The notes beneath the pieces are model-generated. The model was not told the DNA's origin. It made no database searches and saw only the letters and a list, made by a program, of their open reading frames with translations. From assembly GCA_023213315.1 (NCBI GenBank), contig JAKCPI010024954.1, positions 1 through 64,000 on the forward strand: 64,000 nucleotides of DNA, written 5' to 3'. The stretch comes from Euborellia annulipes (Eukaryota; Arthropoda; Insecta; Dermaptera; Anisolabididae). Positions 42,665 through 53,687 of this stretch are shown here, one piece after another; positions within the stretch are counted from its first letter, which is position 1, and the number at the start of each line of letters is the position of its first letter. Made by a program: the position numbers and the translations under genes.

Positions 42665-43224
42665 TGCCTAAAAAATTAAGTAATTCAAAAATATGCCAAG
42701 AGATGTCAGAATGGTAGCTAATAATATTTAATGCATTTGGTTGATTTTCATTCATCTTTTAACAATAAATGCTTTATAAATGTTATTATATATTATGTAT
42801 CTTTTATAAAAGCGTAAAAATATATAAATATAGGCCAGATATACGCTATTAGGTGATCGGCTGTTAGATTAGCCTGCAATCTATTGCAAGAATGCAGAAC
42901 TAATTTGACAGTTGAATTTTAAATAAATCATTATCTTATTTTAAAAATTTCTTAATTAATATGTGATCAATAATAACAATAAATTCATTTTTAAATTTAA
43001 AAAAAATTAAAGATTATTGGGACTGATTGTTTTTTTGTATTTGCCTGATAACAAAAAAATAATTACGATACTTTTTTAATAAGTAATTAAAAAAATTATA
43101 ACTCGATGTCCCAATAATCTCTTATGAATTTAATTTATTAAAAAAAAAACCGCATTGAAAAATTCCTTATAATAGTCTAGTTTTTTTTTTTTTAAGTACG
43201 TTTAGACGTCGCTCCTGAACCCCC
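42665..43224 (-). mobile_element. TTAA-flanked MITE, minus copy, one end lost
   Basis: Same family as 19431-21255 without its insert. The right edge reads GTCGCTCCTGAACCCCC then TTAA (43225-43228); the other end is truncated. Confidence 0.75.
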
Positions 43225-43228
43225 TTAA

Positions 43229-43647
43229 ACATTATAATTGAGTGACCCGAACTTCCCCCTTCATCGAGGCTTTTCGTTCTAATTATTCGGCCAACACACA
43301 AATATTAAAATCTCTTTCTATAAAATAGCTTATTATTAGAATTATTAAATTTGATAGTAATAAAAAAGTGAATTTCCTCCTTAATCCTCTGAGATGAATT
43401 CGCCCCCGCATTGATAATAGAAAGCAAAGTCAACAAAACTACTTGGGCCAGGCATTGTGTACTTATCAAATTCTAATTTTCGATTATTAAAGAAAATAAT
43501 GTAAGAAAAGAGATTATAATTCTATTATCTCAAAAAATATATTAAAATTTGTGCATAATCTGTGTCACTTTATCCGGGTAGAGACTTGAGCCGGGTGAAT
43601 AGATAACCAGATCGCATTTTAAAACAAAATAAATTATATTAACATAA
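43229..43647. other. AT-rich non-coding sequence
   Basis: Nothing recognised. Confidence 0.45.
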
Positions 43648-44015
43648 TTTTTTATTTTCTCTTACCTCTATATATATTTTAATATAATGAGAGAGAAAGT
43701 ATTGGATTCATGTGAAAAATTCGATGTCGAGATTTTGATGGATCTTCACGTTTTGAGGTCCCTTGAATCCAAAAAAGTGGTTTTCGCGACATGGTCTGTG
43801 TGTGTGTGTGTTCACTTTTAGGCATGAAGGAATTGAGCTAGGAGATTTAAATTTTATATTTAAGTTAGACACCCTCATAGAGCGTGAAAATAAGCTTTTA
43901 ATCAAAATCGGCCATAGAGTACTAGTACTTTACTGATGTACTTTTTCGGTTTTTTCGATTTTCTCAAAATTTGGTGGGACTCGTCGCACAGCACACAATT
44001 TTTTCTTAATTTTGG
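43648..44015 (+). repeat. XB repeat, internal deletion joining to terminal hairpin
   Basis: Left end through CTCAAAATTTG, then directly GGTGGGACTCGTCGCACAGC (hairpin part). The X-box segment is deleted. Abuts a SINE-T1 head fragment at 44016-44056 (minus). Confidence 0.75.
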
Positions 44016-44056
44016 TATACAAGGCAGGCGCGCTACCAACTACACCAAGCCCGAGA

Positions 44057-44492
44057 GCAAATTATAATTTTTTGTACTTTTAGCTTTTTATTAAATTGGT
44101 CATTTGTGATATTTTTTAGGCTGTGATTAATTATATAAATTGCACATCATATCTTGATATAACCTTGGATCCCTTATCAGATGTTAATTAATTAATATTA
44201 TTATATTTTTTAAGCATCTATTGTTTGAATTTTACAATATCTATATAATATAGGTATGTGGATTCAAAGAAATATATTAAATTAACAGATAGAAATCTGT
44301 AATTTTAAATACAGTCGTTAGGTTCGTTAATATCAATTCGAGTGTAGATTAAGGTCATCGAAATTAGGAAGAATAAAATAAACTGGCGTAGCTTATAATT
44401 AAAAAAAAAAAAAACTTTAGCTCTCAAATTAGCTTATAAATTATTTGAAATATCAAACAAATTAAAATGGAATGTCGGAGTTTGTGTCAACG
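44057..44492. other. AT-rich non-coding sequence
   Basis: Nothing recognised. Confidence 0.45.
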
Positions 44493-44920
44493 TTTTTACT
44501 TTCTCTTACCTATGCATAAATGTAATATATATATAGTGAGAAAGTATTGGATTCATGTCAAAAATTTAATGTCGAGATTTTGATGGATCTTCACGTTTTG
44601 AGGTCCCATGAATCCAATTTCGAGACATGGTCTGTCTGTCTGTGAACAAAATATCTTGTGTGTGTATCTTTGTTCCAATTGGATACCAAATGGCTTAAAT
44701 AAGAATGCCTGGACCCCCTTAAATATATCGTAATAAATAACCGATATCGTAAAAGTCTTAAATGGCCTAAGTTGCCGAAAAAACTGTGTGTCTGTGTGTG
44801 TGAGTGTGTATGAGAAAAATGTATGTGTTAAAAGAAAAAAAAAACAAACAAAAAATATTTTGGAGGGACTAAATATATCTCGACACAAAAATCTGGTGCG
44901 ACAGTCACACCAGATTTTTA
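44493..44920 (+). repeat. XB repeat interrupted by a SINE-T1 tail half
   Basis: XB left part (44493-44660), SINE-T1 tail half with A-run (44674-44845), then the last part of XB with AATCTGGTGCGACAGTCACA (44868-44920). Confidence 0.7.
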
Positions 44921-44985
44921 TTTGTTTATATTGGAAGATGCCAGTTTAAACAGAAATTAATGTATAATAATCTGCTCACACAAAT

Positions 44986-45086
44986 GATTACTTTCTCTTA
45001 ACTATGTATATATGTAATATATAAATATTTAGAGAAAATATTTGAATTATTTGCTGTGTGCTGTACGACCAGTCACACCAGATTTT
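44986..45086 (+). repeat. XB, extreme internal deletion (both ends only)
   Basis: ATTACTTTCTCTTAACTATG left end joined after ~60 bp to GACCAGTCACACCAGATTTT. Confidence 0.7.
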
Positions 45087-45535
45087 TAATCTAGATACCG
45101 GGAGGAAGAGAGAATGAGATATTAATTAATCAGATCGGATCACATCCTGTTCACGTTATATAATAAACAAATGGCGTTCGGCAATTTATTTATTTATAAT
45201 ATCATCGCAATTAAAAATTATCTAAGAAGTGATTCGATGTGCTTCGGAGTTTTATCTCATCACCTACGCTTGTATTTTTAATTATAGAAATATTTTAGCT
45301 GTTTTTAATTAATGACAAAAAAAAAAAAAACTTGCAAAGTGATTGATTCGTCAAGCAAACACTGTAATTTATTTTACCTTCCTAAATAGCAAATTTGAAA
45401 TAGATTTCTTATCACTTTGAACTTTTGGTGAACAAATAATATAATAGAGAATATGAGAATTTAAAAAAAATTCGCTATCGCTTAGTTTCATTTTTTTAAA
45501 TCCTCTAAATTTTTAATTTCTCTTACCCTATATGG
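45087..45535. other. AT-rich non-coding sequence
   Basis: Nothing recognised apart from a short XB left-end remnant (TTTCTCTTACCC) near 45520. Confidence 0.45.
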
Positions 45536-46070
45536 ACCCTGTTACGCATTAGTGTGTCAAGCGCCAGCTACCGAGTTTTGAGAAAATTAACATTAAGTTT
45601 TTTTTTGTTTTCATTGGATTATATATAATTTTTGTTGTCAATTGTGCAAGTAACATTAAATATACATTTTTTTAGGACATATTTCATAAAAATCTGGTGT
45701 GACTGGCGCACAGCACACAACTTTCTCTTACCCTTCGGTAAGAGAAAGTTGTGCACTGTGCTGGTCACACCAGATTTTTTGTGTCGAGATATATTTAGTT
45801 TCCGATAGCATCTTAGTTTCAAACTTGCATTTTAAATGTTGACTGCTTCAAATAAACTATGGTTATTTTTCAAAATTTTAATCCCATATTTGGACATTTT
45901 ATACACAATAGAGAATCGTAAATAAATACAAAATTTCATAAGAATTGGAAAAAAAATTTTAAATGCGTAAAAAGTTCTAAAGGGGACCTCCTTTTGAATC
46001 GAAATTAACATACAAATCCCTATAGGAAATTAACATTGTTCCTATGCGAAGATAAGGTGGAAAGGGAATT
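45536..46070 (-). repeat. Dispersed module plus XB hairpin with alternative body
   Basis: 45537-45570 (CATTAGTGTGTCAAGCGCCA) and 45669-45690 (AGGACATATTTCATAAAA) match the 135-260 module. 45691-46020 is hairpin plus alternative body, near-identical to 11330-11640. Confidence 0.7.
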
Positions 46071-46071
46071 T

Positions 46072-46747
46072 AAAAATCTGGTGTGACTGGCGCACAGCAC
46101 ACAACTTTCTCTTACCTTCGGTAATCGAAAGTTGTGTACTGTGCTTGTCACACCAGATTTTTTGTATCGACATGTATTTAGTTTCCGACAGTAGGGTACA
46201 ATTGAATTCAAGATGTAAAATTTATAAGTATGGGAAAATATTTATATTTTGTTACCATGGCAACCATTTCTCCTATCTTTTCTATGGAGTACAAGAGTAA
46301 AGTGGTCTTCAGAAGATTTCAATCACAAAATCAGAATATACATTTTATAGAGAATCTAAAAAATAATTGATTTTTGAATTTTAAAAAAAATCGTTGGAGC
46401 AAATTTTGAGAAAATCGAAAAAAACTGAAAAAGTGAATCAGTAAAGTGCTAGTACTTTTTGGTCGATTTTGGTCAAAAGCTTCGTGTCACGTCCCATGAG
46501 GGTGCCTAACTTAAATATAAAATTTCAACTTCCTAGCTCTTTTCGTTCTTGAGATATTTTGTTCACAGACACACACACAGACACACACACACACAGACAG
46601 ACCATGTCGCGAAAACCACTTTTTTGGATTCAGGGGACCTCAAAACGTGAAGATCCATCAAAATCTCGACATCGAATTTTTGACATGAAACCAATACTTT
46701 CTCTCTCTATATATTAACATATATATAGAGGTACGAGAAAGTAAAAA
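46072..46747 (-). repeat. XB repeat, full-length
   Basis: Terminal hairpin, X-box (GTTACCATGGCAAC, 46251-46264), body, CACACA microsatellite, left hairpin. Confidence 0.9.
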
Positions 46748-46896
46748 GAGTAGAGAGAGACGATAATGTTTGCAAGTGAGAGAGAGACATATATGTTTTC
46801 TTTGAAACAATTAAAGACACAAATAAATTTAAAAAAAAATGGGAATTTAAATAATAATTGATTTTTAATCTAATAAAAAGAAAAAGATTTAAATTA

Positions 46897-47218
46897 CGTT
46901 ACCATGGCAACCATTTCTACTTTCCTATGAAGAACAAGAGTAAAGTGGTCTTCAGAAGATTTCAACGGCAAAATGAGAATATACATTTTAAAGAGCATCT
47001 AAAAAATAGTTCATTTATGAATTTTAAAAAAAAATCCTTGGAGGGAATTTTGAGAAAATCGAAAAAAACTGAAAAAGTACATCAGTAAAGTACTAGTACT
47101 TTTTGGCCGATTTTGTTCAAAAGCTTATTTTGAGATTCTTCAAAGGTACCTAAGTTAAATATAAAATTTCAATCCGCTAGCTCAACTCCTTCATGCTAAA
47201 AATCTGTCCACACACACA

Positions 47219-47265
<47 letters not shown>

Positions 47266-47458
47266 TACATACACACACACAGACCAATTTGCGGGACCCA
47301 CTTTTTTGGACTCAGGGGACCTCAAAACATGTATATCCATCAAAATCTCGACATCGAATTTTTGACATGATCGCAATACTTTCTCTCTATATATATTTCA
47401 TATATAGGGTACGAGAAAGTAATATATATATTTCATATATAGGGTACGAGAAAGTAAA
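46897..47458 (-). repeat. XB repeat lacking terminal hairpin
   Basis: Starts at the X-box (46898-46911) and runs to GGGTACGAGAAAGTAAAAA. It holds the longest CA microsatellite of the window (47211-47280). The left-end segment (ATATATTTCATATATAGGGT) is duplicated at 47420-47440. Confidence 0.85.
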
Positions 47459-47459
47459 A

Positions 47460-47680
47460 AATACTATTAATTATAGCATTTGAAACAATATTCCGTGCTT
47501 AACTCAATTTTTAATTTTTTGGCGCTTGACACACTAATGCGTATCAGGGTCCATATATGAAATATATATAGAGCAAGTATTGAGATCATGTCAAAAATTC
47601 GATATCGAGATTTTGATGGATATACACGTACTGAGTCCAAAAAAGTCCCGCAAATTGGCCTGTATGGACATTTTTGTTTG
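47460..47680 (+). repeat. Dispersed module plus XB left fragment
   Basis: 47460-47550 matches the 160-255 module; 47553-47680 is XB left region (ATGTCAAAAATTCGATATCG). Confidence 0.65.
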
Positions 47681-47957
47681 TATATGGATTCTGCAAAATA
47701 AATTATACTAGCTGAGCCGCCCGCTTTTGGTGGAACCCCGGTGCCTCATTTTTAACATTCACTAATATTGCAAAAAATCCATAAATTTCTAATATCTTCC
47801 AGGCACTTTTGAATGAAACAAATAGATATATATTTATATTAGGGGGTCCAGACATATTTAATTATACCAGTATCCAAATACTAAATACTCGTATATTGTG
47901 AGACTCGGACTAAGATGACTTTAAAACGTGTATTTCATTTGTCCGATATCAATTTTT

Positions 47958-47996
47958 ACTTTCTCTTACCCCATAGAGAGGGAAAGTATTGTTTCA
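47958..47996 (+). repeat. XB left-end fragment
   Basis: TTTTTACTTTCTCTTACCCC with GGGAAAGTATTG, then a SINE insertion. Confidence 0.65.
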
Positions 47997-48008
47997 TTAT
48001 TGCATTAT

Positions 48009-48288
48009 TTTTTTTTTTTTTTTTTTTTTTCAAAACATTCACACTTTTTTCTCATTCACACTCACACTCACACACACATTCACACAGTCTTTTCGGCAAC
48101 TTAGGCCATATAAGAATTTTTACGATATCCGTTATTAATAAATATACATATATGGGGTCCAGGCATTCTTATTTAAGCCATTTGGTATCCAATTGGCTTA
48201 AATAAAATCATCGGACTGCCTGGGGTCCGAACCCGCGACGTTTGGTATATGAGGTTAGCACGCTAACCTCTACGCCATGCCCCGAGGG
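48009..48288 (-). repeat. SINE-T1, full-length with TSD
   Basis: Poly-T (48009-48030), tail with CTCACACTCACACACACATT, GGCAACTTAGGCCATATAAG, head GGGGTCCGAACCCGCGACG and CTACGCCATGCCCCG. Flanked by CATTATTGCATTA on both sides (the left copy overlaps the XB fragment). Confidence 0.85.
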
Positions 48289-48301
48289 CATTATTGCATT
48301 A

Positions 48302-48953
48302 CTTTCTTTATGAAATATAGTACCATTATTGAGAAAACAATGCGAAATTTTGTATTGTTGTCAATTAGAAAAAGTTGTAATAATGTAAGACGGAAAAACT
48401 GGAAAAATTTTTTTTAGGGTTGTTAGGAGAAATAAGGGAGAAAAAAAATTAAAATAGGGAAAAGAAAAAAATAAGAAAGTTCTTAAAATTTTAGTGTATA
48501 GAAATTAGTATATAGTCATTTATATATTTTGTAGTATCAATTCAAATATAGGTAGCATAAAGGAAAAGTAAAAAAACAAAAAAAAACATTAGGTCATTTT
48601 TCAGTTATACTAATATTTAATAAATCATCTATCTAATCAGTTGTTGTTTATTATTTCACTCTTTCTAGAATAATCGCTCTGTTTGAATAGAATAGAAAAA
48701 CATCTCCCCTCCACTTCTTGCTCTTTCTCTCTTCTTAACTAAATTATGTCTCCCAGGAGAGAAATTCCTAAAATTCATAATAAACACAAGAGTTCATTTT
48801 ATTATAACATACATTCTTCCTTCCAATCTGAAAATTCAAATGAATTAAACAATTTTGAGATGTTTCAAGAGAGATAATTTAATCAAATCTCTAAAATATT
48901 TATTTTCGTGATATTTTTGTGAATCCAAGGAATTTGTGAATTTGAAAATATTC
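48302..48953. other. AT-rich non-coding sequence
   Basis: Nothing recognised. Confidence 0.45.
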
Positions 48954-49102
48954 TTTTTACTTTCTCTTACCTATATGTATATGTTAATATAGATATATAG
49001 AGAGAGAAAGTATTGGATTCATGTCAAAAATTCGATGTCGAGATTTGTATGGATATACACGTTGTGGTCCCCTGAATCCAAAAAAGTCGTTTTCGCGACA
49101 TG

Positions 49103-49134
<32 letters not shown>

Positions 49135-49642
49135 CTGTCTGTCTGTCTATCTGTCTGTGAACAAAATATATCAAGAACGAAAAGAGCTAGGAGGTTGAAA
49201 TTTTATATTTAAGTTAGGCATTCCCTTGGGACGGGACACGAAGCTTTTAAACAAAATCGGCCAAAAGGTACTAGTACTTTACTGATGCACTTTTTCAGTT
49301 TTTTCGATTTTCTCAAAATTCGCTCCAATGATTTTTTTTTAAATTCAAAAATCAATTATTTTTTAAATGCTCTTTAAAATGTATATTCTCATTTTGTCAT
49401 TGAAATCTTCTGAAGATAACTTTACTCTTGTACTCCATAGAAAAGAAGAGAAATAGTTGCCATGGTAACAATCTATATATATTTTCACATATAAAATTTA
49501 CATCTTGAAAATCGAATGTGCCGTACTGTCGGAAACGAAATACATGTCGGCACAAAAAATCTGGTGAGACAAGCTCAGATCACAACTTTCGATTACCGAA
49601 GGTAAGAGAAAGTTATGTTCTGTGCGCCAGTCACACCAGATT
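48954..49642 (+). repeat. XB repeat, full-length
   Basis: All landmarks present: X-box at 49456-49469, terminal hairpin ending CACACCAGATT. Confidence 0.9.
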
Positions 49643-49904
49643 AGAATGTTATCCCTTCAGAACTTGATTCTTATTTCACAAGATAATTATTAAATACAAA
49701 ATGAATGTCGATAACTGTCAATCGGTGTCAATGAAGATTTAGATGAGGATGAAGTCTTGGGAAAATAAAGGAGCTCTTGAGAGAAAGGGGGTGACGTGTC
49801 TGATCGCCATCATTTGTATCCATTCAGGCGGAGACTTTTATCACCATTAGGAAATTTAATACAATAATTAAAAAGGATGTCAAGTGAGTAAAAGAAAGGG
49901 CGAG

Positions 49905-50004
<100 letters not shown>

Positions 50005-50131
50005 GAGATCAAAGGTAAAAGAACAGAGGTGTGGTCATCAGGTGGCTTTTCTAAAGGGAAAATACTTAATAGAGTCTATTAAATAATACATAGGTGTATG
50101 TGCCGAATCTTATTATACTAGTAGCCTTGAT

Positions 50132-50343
50132 CCTTTCTTCTTCTATCTTCGCGGTGCGGGGTCGGCGGTAAAGGGGTCTGGGTTTTTTTACGACCGGAAG
50201 AAATAGAACAGGCCGGCCCGTCGCATGGTCTGAAGCCTGTTGAAAATATAGAAGGAAGGGACAGACATGTAAAGAACAAAAGTCCCAGCTCGGGTAGCTC
50301 GTGGTCGCCATCCACGTACCCACAAGATGTGGGCCCCTGAGCA
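50132..50343 (-). repeat. SINE-G, full copy
   Basis: (CTT)n, GCGGTGCGGGGTCGGCGG, GGCCGGCCCGTCGCATGG, GGTAGCTCGTGGTCGCCATC, CCCCTGAGCA. Followed by an XB body fragment (50344-50460). Confidence 0.75.
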
Positions 50344-50642
50344 ATTTTGATTCAAATTCATAAATCAATTATATTTTTTAGATGCTCTTTGAAATGTAAT
50401 AATCCCCATGAATTTCGTAGAAACGATGAGAGAGATGGCTGCCATGGTGATATTTCTCTGATTTCCCAGGGGCCATTTCTTGGTCAGGCGAAGCGAACCT
50501 CTGATACATACCTAGTTTAAGAGGCGAGATCTTTACCTTTGCACATCGGCTAGGTGCTAAGGTTCTTTTTAATTCCCAAATTCCACGGTAAATTTTTTAT
50601 TTTAAGTTCTTTTAAGCCATTTAGACACCTCTCTCCATTTAA

Positions 50643-51237
50643 GGGGGCACAGGAGCGAAGTGGTTACGAATGTTTTTTCCGATAAGATGTCGTAGTGTGT
50701 CATAAAAAGTATGCCCAAAAATCAAGTAATTCGAAAATTTGCCAAGAGATGTCAGAATGGTAGCTAATAATATTTAATGCATTTGGTTGATTTTCATTGA
50801 TCTTTTAACAATAAATACTTTATAAATGTTATTATATATTATGTATCTTTTATAAAAGCATAAAAATATACAAATTTAGGCCAGATATAGGCTAATACTA
50901 TATCGGCTGTTAGACTAGCCTGCCATCTATTGCAAGAATGCAGAACTAATTGGACAGTTGAATTTTAAATAAATCATCTAAGCTTATTTTAAAAATTTCT
51001 TAATTAATATGTGAATAATAATAACAATAAATTCATTTTTAAATTTAAAAAAATTAAAGATTATTGGGACAGATTGTTTTTTTGTATTTGCTTGATAACA
51101 AAAATATTAATTACGATAATTTTTTAATAAGTCATTAAAAAAATTATAGCTCGATGTCCCAATAATCTCTTATGAATTTAATTTATTAAAAAAAAAACCG
51201 CATTGAAAAATTCCTTATAATAGTTTTTTTAAAAGTA
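50643..51237 (-). mobile_element. TTAA-flanked MITE, minus copy, right end lost
   Basis: Left end GGGGGCACAGGAGCGAAGTG directly after TTAA (50639-50642). Contains 'GTCAGAATGGTAGCTAATAA' and GCCATCTATTGCAAGAATGC as in 42665-43224. It stops before the GTCGCTCCTGAACCCCC end. Confidence 0.75.
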
Positions 51238-51977
51238 TAGTGAGGGACAATATTAAGTCCCACCCATGCGTTTTCTACTTGTGATTATTTCATTGTTTTT
51301 AAAAAAAATATTATATATTTTTTAAAGGAAACTTTCATGGTTCAAACCTAGAAAATTTTCAATAAGACACCTTCAAAAACTTAATTTGGCATTGATGATA
51401 GTATTCGTTATGTTTGACCGAAACATTTGCGCTGAATAAAGTGTAAAGGTGGTCTAATTAAAGGCTGGTTTCCATTCTTCAAACTTATAAACCCACCCAG
51501 CATTCAATTCCGTAATATAATAATATTAATATTTGCTTTAAGTTAAATTTACTTAATAGGTGATAAAAATCGAACGAAACCAATCACACAAGTGTGGGTG
51601 AAAGTCAGACAAGCGGAATTTGCTCTTGAAAAAAAAAAAATAATAATAAAAAAGAACCTGATTTTCGTTCAATTTATTTGGGAGAAATTGAAATGTCAAA
51701 GGTTATGTAATCAGGATACTTGCCAAATAAAACCTGAAATTTTAAGGGCTTGGTCACTTTTTTATTTATATATATATCAGGATTTTATTTTTAAATAATT
51801 AGAAATTTAACAATTCTAATCAGTTAACTTAATATTATATAACATTATCATTCAGATAATTTCGAAAGATATAAAATATTAAAAAAAATAAAAATCTCGT
51901 TTCTTTTTTTAATTTTATTGTAAAATTTAATTTTTTTTTATAAATTGAAGGGCTTAGTGGAAGTTAGCCATAAGCCT
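51238..51977. other. AT-rich; decayed hammerhead-like element near 51395-51440
   Basis: ATTGATGATAGTATTCG and GACCGAAACATTTGCGCTGA resemble the CTGATGA...GACCGAAACGTC layout but with lost pairings. Otherwise nothing recognised. Confidence 0.4.
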
Positions 51978-52212
51978 TCACACTCACACTCACACACACA
52001 TTCACACAGTCTTTTCTGCAACTCAGGCCATATAAGACTTTGACGATATTCTTTAGTGATTATTATACATATTTGGGGTTCAGGCATTCTTATTTAAGCC
52101 ATTTGGTATCCAAATGACTTAAATAAAATAATCGGACTGCCTGGGATCCGAACCCGCGACTTTTGGTATACGAGGTTAGCACGCTAACACCTACACCAAG
52201 CCCCGAGGGCTA
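51978..52212 (-). repeat. SINE-T1 copy
   Basis: Tail CACACTCACACTCACACACA, CAACTCAGGCCATATAAGAC, body TTTAAGCCATTTGGTATCCA, head GGGATCCGAACCCGCGAC and CTACACCAAGCCCCG. Confidence 0.8.
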
Positions 52213-52744
52213 AATGGTGCTTGTTGGGTGCAAAGAATAATAACCAACAGTTTAAAAAGAATCAGAATCTTCATTTTCAGCTCCCTTATTCATACAAGTC
52301 ATTTGAACACGATTTTTCATTCACTCAAGATTTCGACGCCATTTTGATGTGGCTTACTTCTCAAATCATCACTAGCTGGCCAAGTAAAGAGCTTCTACTT
52401 ATTATATGCCACTTCCTTGTTTTGTTTTAAAATAAATTGGTAAAAGTTCTTGTAAAAATAATAAATTAAGACCTTAAAGATAATATAATTATATACATTT
52501 TTGATAGGTAGGTCTATAGGTTTATGTATGAAAAAGTTTTCGTTCCGAGAAATTAATTAAAGAGATAATTTTAATGTTTTTTTTTTTTTGCTTTCATTTT
52601 TTAAAAGCTGAACTTGAAAAAAAAAATTTATCAATGAAAAAAAAAAAAAATGTCAAATGAAATATATTTTATTTAACCTTGAAATTTCTAAAGAATCTCC
52701 GAAAATAATTTATTATTCAATTATAAACTAATAGATCGAGGTAT
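52213..52744. other. AT-rich non-coding sequence
   Basis: Nothing recognised; the 69-codon plus-strand frame at 52221 has no known domain. Confidence 0.4.
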
Positions 52745-52868
52745 AGGTCTCAGACATAGGTGTTCGCTTTCAGTCCCAGACGATGAAAATTTTTCTTAAA
52801 TATATTGGCTACCAATTAATTTAGAAAACGGGGTCTAAATGGCCACAGGTGCCGAAAAAGAGCTAATA
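52745..52868 (+). repeat. SINE-T2 diverged copy
   Basis: TTCGCTTTCAGTCCCAGACG (weak B box), TTGGCTACCAATTAATTTAG, GGGGTCTAAATGGCCACAGG, TGCCGAAAAAGAG. Confidence 0.55.
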
Positions 52869-52952
52869 TGATAAAATGGCGTGGCTGTGATGTGATTATA
52901 ATGAAGAATTGGAGATATCAGCCATATTGGAATGCTCGAGGTTCAACAAACT

Positions 52953-53006
52953 CCCAGAATAAGACGTTTCGGCCTGAATTTATTTGGTCATCTTCAGTTA
53001 TTGAAA
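52953..53006 (-). ncRNA. Hammerhead-ribozyme-like motif (left arm)
   Basis: Minus strand: AATAA, CTGAAGA, T, GACC...GGCC, GAAAC-GTC, TTATT. Stem I perfect (AATAA/TTATT); stem II has one A-C mismatch. Confidence 0.55.
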
Positions 53007-53263
53007 ATTATACACATAATGTAAGTGCACATGTGATCAAAAGAGGATTTGCCAATAATCAAGAGCTTGGGTACAGGAGCCATGTAATTTTGTATGAAGC
53101 AAAAAATTTTATCAAATAGGTAGAGCCTTGTAGAGGTCCTGGTTCGACTCCAGGGGGTGCAATTTTGCCCAATCTTAAGCACAAACATATCTCGCAAACT
53201 TGCTATCTTAAAAATTTTTATTATTGAGAAATCCTGGTTTGATCACATGTGCACTTGTATAAT

Positions 53264-53318
53264 TCCCAATAACTGAAGATGGCCAAATAAATTCAGGCCG
53301 AAACGTCTTATTCTGGGA
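53264..53318 (+). ncRNA. Hammerhead-ribozyme-like motif (right arm), best pairing
   Basis: CCC-AATAA, CTGAAGA, one T, GGCC-loop-GGCC, GAAAC-GTC, TTATT-CT-GGG. Stem I has five pairs plus a CCC/GGG extension. The box, stem II, GAAA and cleavage triplet GTC lie in hammerhead order. Stem III is minimal. The extra T precedes stem II, as in the other motifs. Confidence 0.6.
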
Positions 53319-53452
53319 GTTTTGTTGAACCTCGAGCATTCCAATTTGGCTGATATCTCGCCAATTCTCCATTATAAAAAGCAAATTCTCTAAATTTTCT
53401 TCGTTTAAGGACATGCGTTTATCTGAGAACATGTTCTTGAACGCAGAAAATG

Positions 53453-53677
53453 GCCCACGGGCTTGCTGTAGGGGTAGCGTGCTAACCTCGTATACCAAAC
53501 GTCGCGGGTTCGGATCCCAGGCAGTCCGATGATTTTATTTGGATGCCAAATGCCTAAAATAAGAATGCCTGGACCCCCAATATATATATTAATCAATTAC
53601 GGATATCGTCCAAGTCTTATATGGCCTGAGTTGCCGAAAATACTGTGTGTATGTGAGTGTGAGTGTTAAAAAAAAAA
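53453..53677 (+). repeat. SINE-T1, full-length with TSD
   Basis: CCCACGGGCTTGCTGTAGGG, CGCGGGTTCGGATCCCAGG, body, TATGGCCTGAGTTGCCGAAA, GTGTATGTGAGTGTGAGTG, A-run. Flanked by GCAGAAAATG (left about 53442-53451, right about 53678-53687). Confidence 0.85.
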
Positions 53678-53687
53678 GCAGAAAATG

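Larger units (their letters stand above)
52898..53378. mobile_element. Inverted-repeat element with hammerhead-like motifs in both arms
   Basis: Arms of about 155 bp: GGAATGCTCGAGGTTCAACA (left) against TGTTGAACCTCGAGCATTCC (right). They continue inward to TGTGATCAAAAGAGGATTTG / AATCCTGGTTTGATCACATG. Each arm has a hammerhead-like motif. The centre holds GGTCCTGGTTCGACTCCAGG, a tRNA T-arm-like hairpin. The two antisense open frames (52994-53197 and 53208-53498) follow the arms and are not genes. Confidence 0.7.

Noticed and set aside
47211..47280. Possible CRISPR-like or satellite array because of dense short repeats.
   Set aside because: Plain CA microsatellite inside an XB copy; no spacers and eukaryotic context.
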